Source of the DNA: Clostridiales bacterium
Lineage (GTDB): Bacteria; Bacillota; Clostridia; Tissierellales; Dethiosulfatibacteraceae
NCBI GenBank assembly: GCA_003539375.1
Contig: DPPH01000046.1
Span: 1-5,988 of the forward strand
DNA: 5,988 bases
Reading direction: 5' to 3'
Shown: piece after piece, positions 1-5,975 of the stretch
Layout of the letters: each line of letters starts with the position of its first letter
Position numbering within the stretch: position 1 is the first letter of the stretch
Made by a program: the position numbers and the translations under genes
The notes under the pieces: model-generated
The model's input: only the letters and a program-made list of their open reading frames with translations
Databases searched by the model: none
What the model was told of the DNA's origin: nothing

Positions 1-332
1 TATGTTTTTAACCCTAATGCTACTCCTGTTAATGGTCCGGCAAAGGTAGGGTCTCCTGCCGATACTGTTTCTGCTGCTAGTCCTGATGTTTCTGCTTCTG
101 CTGCTCCAAATAGTACTACTATGTTTTCTCCACCAAATTCTTCTTCCAAATCCTTAACTCTTTTTTGATTTTCCAAATCCATTGCGCCTGCTGCAGTTCA
201 GACAAAACATTCTGTTGATGAGAATACTATTTCTGTTCCTTCTACTGTATTTACACATTCAGAGATTGCCTGTCCCGGCACTCCGTCTCTGTCGCCAATT
301 ATTATGACTTTTTTGTTTTCTAATATGCTCAT
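1..332 (-). CDS. grdA: Selenoprotein A of glycine/sarcosine/betaine reductase (partial, 3' end off the window)
   Basis: GrdA is the small carrier shared by glycine, sarcosine and betaine reductases. Its selenocysteine takes the carboxymethyl group from component B and presents it to component C, which releases acetyl phosphate. Reading from the ATG at 332 gives 110 codons beginning MSILENKKVIIIGDRDGVPG. Codon 45 is UGA (198-200) within C-F-V-U-T-A-A-G-A-M-D, the CxxU redox motif typical of this protein. Full-length GrdA is about 158 residues, so roughly the last third lies beyond position 1. Ordinary ORF calling misses the gene because of the UGA. The start is set by AAGGAG at 341-346, eight bases upstream, which sits two bases after the trxA stop. 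The short gap implies cotranscription with trxA and trxB, which reduce the enzyme. Identity is near certain from the motif and length of match; the C-terminus was not seen. Confidence 0.96.
198..200 (-). other. In-frame UGA decoded as selenocysteine in grdA (Sec45)
   Basis: The reading frame is open on both sides of this UGA for the whole visible gene. The residue lies in the conserved C-F-V-U-T-A-A-G-A-M-D stretch, where family members carry selenocysteine. A weak 5-bp hairpin (GAUUU-GGA-AAAUC, 167-179) begins 19 bases downstream and has a GG in its loop, but pairing is A/U-rich. I therefore trust the UGA assignment from protein conservation, not from the RNA fold. Confidence 0.95.
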
Positions 333-348
333 TTTACTCTCTCCTTTT

Positions 349-666
349 TTAAAGATTTTTTTCTATCATTGCTTCTATATTTTCTTTTGTTGCATCTTCT
401 TTAGTACATTCATCGACTTTTTCTCCGTCTTTGTACAGTACTATTGCAGGAAGTCCCATTACTCTTTGACTTATTGCCAGTCTTCTTGCTTTTGATGTGT
501 TTAGCTTGCAAAATTTTACCTTGTCTTCGTATTTTTTAGCTAGTTCTTCTACATCTGGCATTAATGCTTTACATGGTTCACATCCATCTGACCAGTAGTC
601 TACTAGTACATTACCCTCAGTTTCTAGTACTTCTTCTTGAAAGGTTTCTTTGTTTAGTTCTAACAT
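349..666 (-). CDS. trxA: Thioredoxin of the glycine/betaine reductase system
   Basis: A 105-residue cytoplasmic thioredoxin that passes electrons from thioredoxin reductase to the reductase complex. The redox site is G28-C29-E30-P31-C32, replacing the usual W-C-G-P-C; the Trp before the first Cys is Gly and the usual Gly is Glu. Variant G-C-x-P-C thioredoxins are known from glycine-reductase organisms such as Eubacterium acidaminophilum and Clostridium litorale (recalled literature). Other family residues are present: the buried Asp (D23), W25 and cis-Pro (P73 in GLPAIVLY). Two extra cysteines, C53 and C87, are seen. The ATG at 666 is chosen because AAGGAG (675-680) lies eight bases upstream; an in-frame GTG at 675 would overlap that site. 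It is 16 bases after trxB and 16 before grdA, so it is probably in one operon with both. Confidence 0.96.
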   Translation of the reverse strand: MLELNKETFQEEVLETEGNVLVDYWSDGCEPCKALMPDVEELAKKYEDKVKFCKLNTSKARRLAISQRVMGLPAIVLYKDGEKVDECTKEDATKENIEAMIEKNL

Positions 667-682
667 TTTTTTCACTCCTTTT

Positions 683-1630
683 TTAATATTCTATGCTTTC
701 TATATGTCTTTCTGCCTGTATGGCTGCTATTGCTCCGTCTGCTGCTGCTGTTATTACCTGTCTTAGGGATTTTTCTCTTATGTCTCCTGCTGCGTATACT
801 CCCGGGATGTTTGTTTTTAGGTTTTGACAGGTTTCTATGTATCCCTTGTCGTTTAGTTCTATTTCACCTTTAAAGATTTCTGTGTTTGGTATGTATCCTA
901 CGAATACGAATATTCCGAAGGTTCCGAATTCTTCCGGTGCTTTAATTACCGTTTTTTCTCCGGTTTTTGTGTTTTTTACTACCATTTCTTCTACTATGCC
1001 ATCACCTCTTATTTCATCGATGGTGCTGTTCCATAGGAAGTTTATCTTTTCGTTTTTAAAGGCTTTTTCCTGGATTGATTTTGCCGCTCTTAGTTCATCT
1101 CTTCTGTGTACTATGGTTACTTTTGATGCGAATTTTGTTAAAAACAGGGCTTCTTCTACGGCTGTATCTCCTCCTCCTACACAGTATATTTCCATATCTG
1201 TAAAGAAGTCTGCATCACAGGTTGCACAGTAGGATACTCCCTTGCCTGTAAATTCTTTTTCTCCCGGTACGTTTAGTCTTCTCGGGTAGGCTCCTGTTGC
1301 TATTATTACTGATTTTGACTCTACTTCACTTCCACCTTTTAGGTGGAGTTTTTTTATCTTCCCTTTTAAGTCTACTTCTTCTACTGTTCCTTTTTCTATC
1401 TTTGCTCCGAATTCTTCACATTGGTCTACCATTCTTTTTATCAGTGTCGGTCCTGTTGCATCGGGAATGGATCCGGGATAGTTTGCTATGTCAGATGTTG
1501 TTACTATCTGTCCCCCGCTTTTTTCTTTTTCCAGTATCAGTACATTCATCCTCGACCTGGCTCCGTACAGCCCTGCTGAAAGTCCTGCCGGCCCTGCTCC
1601 TATGATTACTAAATCGTAAACATTTTCCAT
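683..1630 (-). CDS. trxB: Thioredoxin reductase, NADPH- and FAD-dependent
   Basis: A 315-residue low-molecular-weight thioredoxin reductase, the usual length. It moves electrons from NADPH through FAD and a disulfide to thioredoxin, here feeding the reductase selenoproteins. Seen in order: FAD-binding GAGPAG (11-16), redox-active C-A-T-C (135-138), NADPH-binding GGGDTA (152-157), the basic HRR at 175-177 that normally reads the NADP 2'-phosphate, and the C-terminal FAD signature AGDIRE...RQ (281-291). NADPH rather than NADH or ferredoxin is inferred from GGGDTA plus HRR. The start at 1630 (MENVYDL) is favoured over an in-frame upstream extension to 1681 because AAGGAG (1639-1644) sits eight bases before it and the FAD fold starts right after. 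It follows the transporter gene by 79 bases and precedes trxA by 16, in the trxB-trxA-grdA order seen in glycine-reductase clusters. Confidence 0.97.
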   Translation of the reverse strand: MENVYDLVIIGAGPAGLSAGLYGARSRMNVLILEKEKSGGQIVTTSDIANYPGSIPDATGPTLIKRMVDQCEEFGAKIEKGTVEEVDLKGKIKKLHLKGGSEVESKSVIIATGAYPRRLNVPGEKEFTGKGVSYCATCDADFFTDMEIYCVGGGDTAVEEALFLTKFASKVTIVHRRDELRAAKSIQEKAFKNEKINFLWNSTIDEIRGDGIVEEMVVKNTKTGEKTVIKAPEEFGTFGIFVFVGYIPNTEIFKGEIELNDKGYIETCQNLKTNIPGVYAAGDIREKSLRQVITAAADGAIAAIQAERHIESIEY

Positions 1631-1709
1631 AAATAAATCTCCTTCCAAGTTTTGAAAATTTAATTTGCCTCTTAAAGCCAAAACACATATTTATTTCTAA
1701 AAAATAAAT
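1631..1709 (-). other. A/T-rich spacer between transporter and trxB
   Basis: This is the longest gap inside the gene block. I find no GC-rich stem with a U run, so no convincing terminator, and no clear -35/-10 pair. It holds an 8-bp A/U inverted repeat (1689-1696 with 1702-1709, 5-base loop), a loose CAAAAC/GTTTTG pairing (1679-1684 with 1649-1654), and the trxB ribosome binding site at 1639-1644. The gap could separate two transcription units, grdI-grdH-transporter and trxB-trxA-grdA, or be read through. Confidence 0.5.
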
Positions 1710-3215
1710 TTAACTTATTTCATCCTTCAATTCTTTTAAGTTTTCCTTATCGTTTTTCAGAGCCTTTATTAATGCAACCATTGAAAAAATCATAATGAAT
1801 GCAAAGGGAAAGGCTGCTACTATTGACCCTGTTTGTAGAGCTTGCCCCCCCCCAGCCAATAAAAGTATGGCTGCCAGTGACGATTGAAGAAGACCCCATA
1901 TTATCTTCTTAGAAGTGGAGGGGTTTAAATCTCCTTCTGCTGAAAACATTCCAAGTACAAAGGTAGCCGAGTTGGCCGATGTAATAAAGAATGTAGTTAA
2001 AAGCAGTACTGCTATTCCTGATAGCAAAGAACCTAAAGGATAAAAATCAAAGGCTTGAAAAAATGCCGTCTCTGTAGCAAAGGTTCCTATTTTATCAAAT
2101 ACTTCTATTCCAACGGTACCGAATATAGCAAACCAAAAGAATGAAGCTATAGTAGGAGCTAAAAGAACTCCCATTACAAACTGTCTTATGGTTCTTCCTC
2201 TTGATATCCTAGCAATGAATGTTCCTACAAATGGAGCCCATGCTATCCACCATGCCCAGTAGAATATTGTCCAAGAACCGTACCATGGATCCGAGGATAT
2301 GGCGAAACTATCTGGAACGATTCCTGAAATATACAGTCCTATAGAGTTAGACAGGTTGTTCAATATCTTAACTGATGGTCCAACTATGAATGCTACCAGC
2401 ATAAGGATTCCGCATAGAGCTATATTCATATCTGAAACCAGTTTTATTCCTTTTTCAATTCCTATTACTGCTGTTAGTATAAATAGGAAGGTAATGATTC
2501 CTATGATTATAAGCTGAACTATTTTATTAATTGGTACATTTATAAGTAGGTTAAGACCACCGTTTATCTGCATTGTTGCCATACCTAGGGACGTAGCAAC
2601 TCCTGCTACTGTAGCAAAGATTGCTAAAATATCTATGGTCTTTCCTATAGGTCCCCTAACTCTTTCTTCTCCGATTAAGGGTATGAAAATACTACTAATA
2701 AGTCCCGGCTTTTTTAACCTAAACTGCATATATGCTAAAGCTAGGGCAAGGATAGAGTAATTCGCCCAGGGGTGAAGTCCCCAGTGTAAAAATGACTTTC
2801 TAAAAGCAAAGTCTGCTGCTTCTGTTGATAGTGGTTCAATAGTGCTAAGGGGTCCACTAAAATGCCATAATGGTTCGGCTACACCGTAAAATATTAGTCC
2901 AACTCCCATTCCTGCACTAAAGAGCATGCCGAACCAGGATATAGTGCTGTACTCAGGCTTGTCTCCCGGATCTCCCAGAACTATATTTCCGTACTTGCTA
3001 AACAGTATATATATTGAAAAAACTACAAAGGATGACATTGTCAAAATATAAAACCATCCGAAATTACCTACAAGGAAGCTAAAGGCTCCGTTTGCTACTT
3101 CTCCAAAGGATTCCGTTGCTACAGCTCCTAAAGCTACAACTATTACAACCACTATAAGTGATATTAAAAATACGGGATTAAAAAACTTTTCTTTTTCCAA
3201 AATATTTCCCTCCAT
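1710..3215 (-). CDS. BCCT-family betaine (choline/carnitine) transporter, probably sodium-coupled
   Basis: A 501-residue membrane protein with about twelve hydrophobic segments, the length of the BCCT family. The glycine-rich substrate/sodium segment G-M-G-V-G lies at 102-106, followed by LIFYGVAEPLWHF. The family signature WTIFYWAWWIAWAPF is at 315-329 and continues into GTFIARISRGRTIR; W322, W323 and W326 match the Trp box that cages the quaternary ammonium group in BetP. The Met in GMGVG resembles sodium-coupled betaine carriers, so Na+ coupling is inferred. Position behind a selenoprotein component B pair points to betaine uptake as fermentation substrate rather than osmoprotection; an equivalent carrier in E. 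acidaminophilum has been called GrdT. The C-terminal tail is short and charged. Oddities: nine G in a row (1845-1853, Gly455-457), and an uncertain start. ATG 3215 lies 14 bases from AAGGAGG, while TTG 3200 has GGAGGG seven bases upstream. Confidence 0.93.
   Translation of the reverse strand: MEGNILEKEKFFNPVFLISLIVVVIVVALGAVATESFGEVANGAFSFLVGNFGWFYILTMSSFVVFSIYILFSKYGNIVLGDPGDKPEYSTISWFGMLFSAGMGVGLIFYGVAEPLWHFSGPLSTIEPLSTEAADFAFRKSFLHWGLHPWANYSILALALAYMQFRLKKPGLISSIFIPLIGEERVRGPIGKTIDILAIFATVAGVATSLGMATMQINGGLNLLINVPINKIVQLIIIGIITFLFILTAVIGIEKGIKLVSDMNIALCGILMLVAFIVGPSVKILNNLSNSIGLYISGIVPDSFAISSDPWYGSWTIFYWAWWIAWAPFVGTFIARISRGRTIRQFVMGVLLAPTIASFFWFAIFGTVGIEVFDKIGTFATETAFFQAFDFYPLGSLLSGIAVLLLTTFFITSANSATFVLGMFSAEGDLNPSTSKKIIWGLLQSSLAAILLLAGGGQALQTGSIVAAFPFAFIMIFSMVALIKALKNDKENLKELKDEIS
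1845..1853 (-). repeat. Poly-G tract (G9) inside the transporter gene
   Basis: Nine consecutive C on the plus strand read as GGG GGG GGG, Gly455-457, in L-A-G-G-G-Q-A-L-Q near the last membrane segment. Losing one G gives a stop after about ten codons; gaining one gives a stop about 30 codons on in a non-hydrophobic frame. Either would remove the final membrane segment. Confidence 0.9.
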
Positions 3216-3223
3216 TCATTAAC

Positions 3224-3252
3224 AATCTACCTCCTTAAAAAGAAGGTAGATT
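3224..3252 (-). promoter_or_regulatory. mRNA hairpin sequestering the transporter ribosome binding site
   Basis: In the transcript the arm 3252-3240 pairs with 3236-3224 around a UUU loop at 3239-3237. This gives 13 consecutive pairs including one U-G wobble. The Shine-Dalgarno AAGGAGG (3230-3236) is wholly inside the 3' arm. The hairpin starts seven bases after the grdH stop codon. No U run follows, so it is not an intrinsic terminator. The pairing is read directly from sequence; a role in limiting or coupling transporter translation is inferred. Confidence 0.75.
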
Positions 3253-3259
3253 ATTAAGT

Positions 3260-4573
3260 TTATACTTCAAATACCGTCTGTTCTTCTATGTCTGTTTCTA
3301 AAGCATCAAGTGCTATACCTACTCTTTTGTACCTAAGTTTCCACTGCTCTTCCTTAGAAGTTTCAGGGTCACCAAGAGGATAAGGTATTGATATCGTCGG
3401 TACTATTCTATTCGCTCCAACTGTTGTTGCTACAGGTACTAAGTTAGCCATTATTACTACAGCTATTCCTGCTTTTTCTATTTCTTTTACCATTGTTGCA
3501 CCGCAACGTGTACAGGTACCTCAGGTGGCGGTTAGGACAACAGCATTTACATCGTCTTCTTTTAAATGTACTACTATTTCTTGAGCCATTCTTCTTGCTT
3601 CTGCTTCAGTAGTTCCAGTACCTACTGTAGAGTAGAAATAGTCATGGATTTCTCCAATTCTACCTTCTTTTTCATAGGCTCTTAAAGCATCTAGTGGTAA
3701 ACATACATTAGGATCGGAATCTGCTGCTGCTGGGTCGTATCCCGCATGGATTGTCTTAAATCCATCGCTTTTTCTGTTTGGAAGCTTATCTAATCCAGCT
3801 ATATTATATCTTCCCCATCTAGTTGCCGATGCAGATTGAATCCTATCTGGATTATCTACCGGTACTATTCCTCCAGAAGTTGCTAAAGCGACCTTAGCAG
3901 TTTTTAAATCTACCTTATCTGCTATCGGTACTCTTTCAAGCTTAGGTATAGGTAGTTCAGATACATAAGGTTCTCCATTTATTTTCTTAAGAAGCATGTT
4001 CACTGCTCTTTCGCTAGCTGGTGTTTCATCTTCTAAAAATACTTCTAATCGAATACCTCTTGGATAATATCCTTCAGCTTCAGCACCTTTAATCTCTTCA
4101 TTTTTCAAGAGTTTGTTTCCAAAATTAGCCATTTTCGGCATATCTTTTCTCATCTTTGCAGCACTATCCCCACCTATTAAAATATAGACATCCTTTTTAA
4201 ACATATCTACACCAGGATTTTCTTCGTGCATAGATGTTACTACCGGTACATTAAATTTTTCCTTTACTGCCTTACATATTACTCCAGAAGCATTACCGTA
4301 TCTACCTGCTTGAAATGCCGGGCCAGCAAAGAATATATCGAACTCTTTATCTTCTAAAAATCCAAGTATTTCTTCAACAGCTTCCTTTTCATTTGAACCC
4401 ATATAGTTATCTCCACATATAACTGTGTGGGTAATTTCTGCATCTTCCAACAAATTGTTAAGTAAAAGTCCTGCTCCTACTACACCTTCTTTTATCACAG
4501 GAGCAAAGTCTGCTTTATCTTCTCCGCCGATTTGTCCAAAGAATTGATTTAAGTATAAAATTCCTTTTTTCAT
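3260..4573 (-). CDS. grdH: Betaine (or sarcosine) reductase component B, selenoprotein subunit
   Basis: A 437-residue selenoprotein read through an in-frame UGA: 350 codons, Sec351, then 86 more to TAA at 3260. Family members (GrdB glycine, GrdF sarcosine, GrdH betaine) are about 436 residues. With the pyruvoyl subunit it binds the substrate, cleaves the C-N bond and hands a carboxymethyl group to the GrdA selenocysteine. The site is U351-G-T-C354-T-R-C357, the UxxCxxC motif of this family, preceded by NAVVLTAT. The N-terminus has LYLNQFFGQIGGEDKADF, a family hallmark. ATG 4573 is preceded by GGAGG (4582-4586) eight bases upstream and lies 19 bases after grdI. The betaine assignment rests on the BCCT carrier next door; sequence alone does not separate it from GrdF. 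Gene finders that treat UGA as stop would split it into two proteins, one ending at 3521 and one starting at 3493. Confidence 0.93.
3495..3507 (-). promoter_or_regulatory. SECIS-like hairpin in grdH
   Basis: Thirteen bases after the UGA the transcript reads GUUGC-GGU-GCAAC, a perfect 5-bp stem with a GGU loop. The E. coli fdhF SECIS has a similar GGUUGC stem and a loop containing GGU, and bacterial elements lie at about this distance inside the coding region. The fold overlaps the codons for R-C-G-A-T, so part of it is fixed by protein sequence. Binding by SelB is inferred. Confidence 0.75.
3521..3523 (-). other. In-frame UGA decoded as selenocysteine in grdH (Sec351)
   Basis: The frame continues without a break on both sides of the UGA. 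The downstream residues G-T-C-T-R-C complete the UxxCxxC motif that marks the active site of GrdB/F/H proteins. A compact hairpin suited to selenocysteine insertion follows 13 bases later. Confidence 0.96.
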
Positions 4574-4592
4574 TTAATTCACCTCCCTTATA

Positions 4593-5918
4593 TTAAAATT
4601 CTTTTACTGTTTTAATTGATTGCCCTAGTACTGAATCGCCGCAGAACATTGAATCATTGGCCATTATTATTGAACCGTCTTCTCTAACGGAAGGACCTAA
4701 TACATCATCATCTTCCCATCCTCCTGACAATCCATCTCTCATTAAGGACTCTAATTCTCCTATTACAGTTTCCATTGCCGGTAGCTCGATTAAAGTAGAT
4801 ACATTACCACAAGAAACAATTGCATCTGCTGATTCGTCTAAGGCTGCTAATGGTTGAGATGTGCCATCACTACCAGTACACTCATTTGTCATTCCAACGG
4901 TTTTAATCCCTGCTTCTTCTAAAAGTCTAAAACATTCTATAAAGTCGGCATCTGTATTACCATATCCTTCTTCAGCTATAATTGCTGCATCAGCTCCTAA
5001 ATTAGTAGCTATTTGCTGTACAAACATTGCTGCTCTTTCCTTTTGTTCCAAAGATACATTTAAGTTTGACATTACTATACCTAAGAAGTTAATAGTCTTG
5101 CCGTGCTCTTTGTATAGGGATTTGATTGTTGGACAGTTTTGAAAGTCGTAAGTCGACCACTTTGAAGAACAGCACATATAGCTTGCTCCTATCATAGCTC
5201 CATCTAAAATTTCATTTGGGTGCATGAATGTTGGAAGCATCCTATTTGTGTCCCATCCGTATATAAGGTCGTTGTATCCTAACTCTTCCATTTGAGACTG
5301 AGGCTGCATTACATAAACTACTGAAGGTAGTTTACTTACCTTTTCATCACGTTTAGTAATAGGACCTAAGTCATATACCTCTTTTGATTCTGGGGTCATA
5401 TCTTTTACGATACTTCCTAAATATTCTGCTAATCTATGAGCTGCCCAACGTATTGCGTGATTTTTCTTTTGTATTTCATGTCTTTCAAATTCTTCATCGG
5501 CGTCTGCCACTAGACAAATATTGTTTAGCTTCGAAAATATGCTGTATTTAGCACCTTCTCCACTCATGTCAATTAATCCATCTCCAAAGCTTCCCCAGTG
5601 TTTTCCTACTGCCAATACACTGCAGTTTTTTAATGCAACAGTTTTTCCTTCTCCAACTCTTTCGATTTTACCGGTTACACCTGGAAAAGTTGGACCACCA
5701 CTTAGTCTGAATCTAGGTTCTACTGCTTCTTTCACCGGAACAATTCTTACATCATCGCCGGGTTTAGCTAAAACAATATCTGCTTCAGTTATATGATCAT
5801 CCTGAAAAACTACTGAAAGGGCTTCTTCTTTATTAATAGTCAAAGTGCCTTCGCTATATGAAGACGTTTGCCCAAATTGTACGTTTTTTACCTGAAAGTT
5901 ACCTATTTCAAGGTTCAT
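4593..5918 (-). CDS. grdI: Betaine (or sarcosine) reductase component B, pyruvoyl proprotein subunit
   Basis: A 441-residue homologue of GrdE/GrdG/GrdI, the substrate-binding half of component B. Family members are made as a proprotein and self-cleave before an internal cysteine, which becomes the N-terminal pyruvoyl group that forms a Schiff base or related adduct with the substrate. In C. sticklandii GrdE this is Cys242; here the matching region is Y-M-C249-C250-S-S-K-W-S-T-Y-D-F, so cleavage probably yields chains of about 249 and 192 residues (which of the two Cys is used is not certain). Other features are the N-terminal G-G-P-T-F-P-G-V-T-G segment and N-E-C-T-G-S-D-G-T-S near 345-354. 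The ATG at 5918 is preferred over an in-frame TTG at 5936 because AAAGGAGG (5926-5933) lies seven bases upstream and the TTG overlaps it. It is the first gene behind the promoter and 19 bases before grdH. GrdI over GrdG is inferred from the BCCT neighbour. Confidence 0.9.
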   Translation of the reverse strand: MNLEIGNFQVKNVQFGQTSSYSEGTLTINKEEALSVVFQDDHITEADIVLAKPGDDVRIVPVKEAVEPRFRLSGGPTFPGVTGKIERVGEGKTVALKNCSVLAVGKHWGSFGDGLIDMSGEGAKYSIFSKLNNICLVADADEEFERHEIQKKNHAIRWAAHRLAEYLGSIVKDMTPESKEVYDLGPITKRDEKVSKLPSVVYVMQPQSQMEELGYNDLIYGWDTNRMLPTFMHPNEILDGAMIGASYMCCSSKWSTYDFQNCPTIKSLYKEHGKTINFLGIVMSNLNVSLEQKERAAMFVQQIATNLGADAAIIAEEGYGNTDADFIECFRLLEEAGIKTVGMTNECTGSDGTSQPLAALDESADAIVSCGNVSTLIELPAMETVIGELESLMRDGLSGGWEDDDVLGPSVREDGSIIMANDSMFCGDSVLGQSIKTVKEF

Positions 5919-5925
5919 ACTTGTT

Positions 5926-5933
5926 CCTCCTTT
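5926..5933 (-). promoter_or_regulatory. Strong ribosome binding site deciding the grdI start
   Basis: AAAGGAGG, seven bases before ATG 5918. The alternative upstream TTG at 5936 abuts this site and could not use it. Confidence 0.9.
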
Positions 5934-5938
5934 CAAAA

Positions 5939-5956
5939 TTGATATTTATTTATCAA
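5939..5956 (-). repeat. Inverted repeat in the grdI leader
   Basis: TTGATA and TATCAA form perfect 6-bp arms around six bases. It lies a few bases after the predicted transcript start and six bases before the ribosome binding site. It could be an operator or a 5' stem; in such A/T-rich DNA chance is also possible. Confidence 0.4.
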
Positions 5957-5966
5957 ATATAAATAC

Positions 5967-5975
5967 ATTATAGCA
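5967..5975 (-). promoter_or_regulatory. Extended -10 promoter for the grdI-grdH operon
   Basis: TGC followed by a perfect TATAAT (5972-5967) gives an extended -10 box of the vegetative sigma type. Transcription would start near 5960, leaving a leader of about 42 bases, too short for a riboswitch. The -35 region would fall beyond the window edge, so it cannot be checked. Confidence 0.72.

Noticed and set aside
837..1605. Plus-strand open frames opposite trxB
   Set aside because: They are low-complexity shadows of the conserved trxB frame with no ribosome binding site or recognisable domain.
1491..1688. Small minus-strand frame overlapping the trxB start
   Set aside because: It is a shifted reading of the trxB 5' end; the true frame has the ribosome binding site and FAD motif.
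3224..3252. Intrinsic terminator between grdH and the transporter
   Set aside because: The stem is good, but the bases after it in the transcript are GUUAAUGAAUGG with no U run, and the stem contains the next gene's ribosome binding site.
3260..3493. A separate 77-residue protein following a 350-residue protein, suggesting a nonsense-mutated pseudogene
   Set aside because: The two pieces are in the same frame, joined through UGA, and together match the length and UxxCxxC motif of GrdB/F/H selenoproteins.
4657..5796. Plus-strand open frames opposite grdI
   Set aside because: Each is antisense to a conserved family protein, lacks start signals and has biased composition.
5939..5956. FNR/CRP-type site in the grdI leader
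   Set aside because: The half sites TTGAT and ATCAA match the FNR consensus but are separated by eight bases instead of four, and the position would be downstream of the promoter.
5919..5960. Riboswitch or T-box leader for the grdI operon
   Set aside because: With the -10 box at 5967-5972 the leader is only about 42 bases and shows no conserved motif of such elements.
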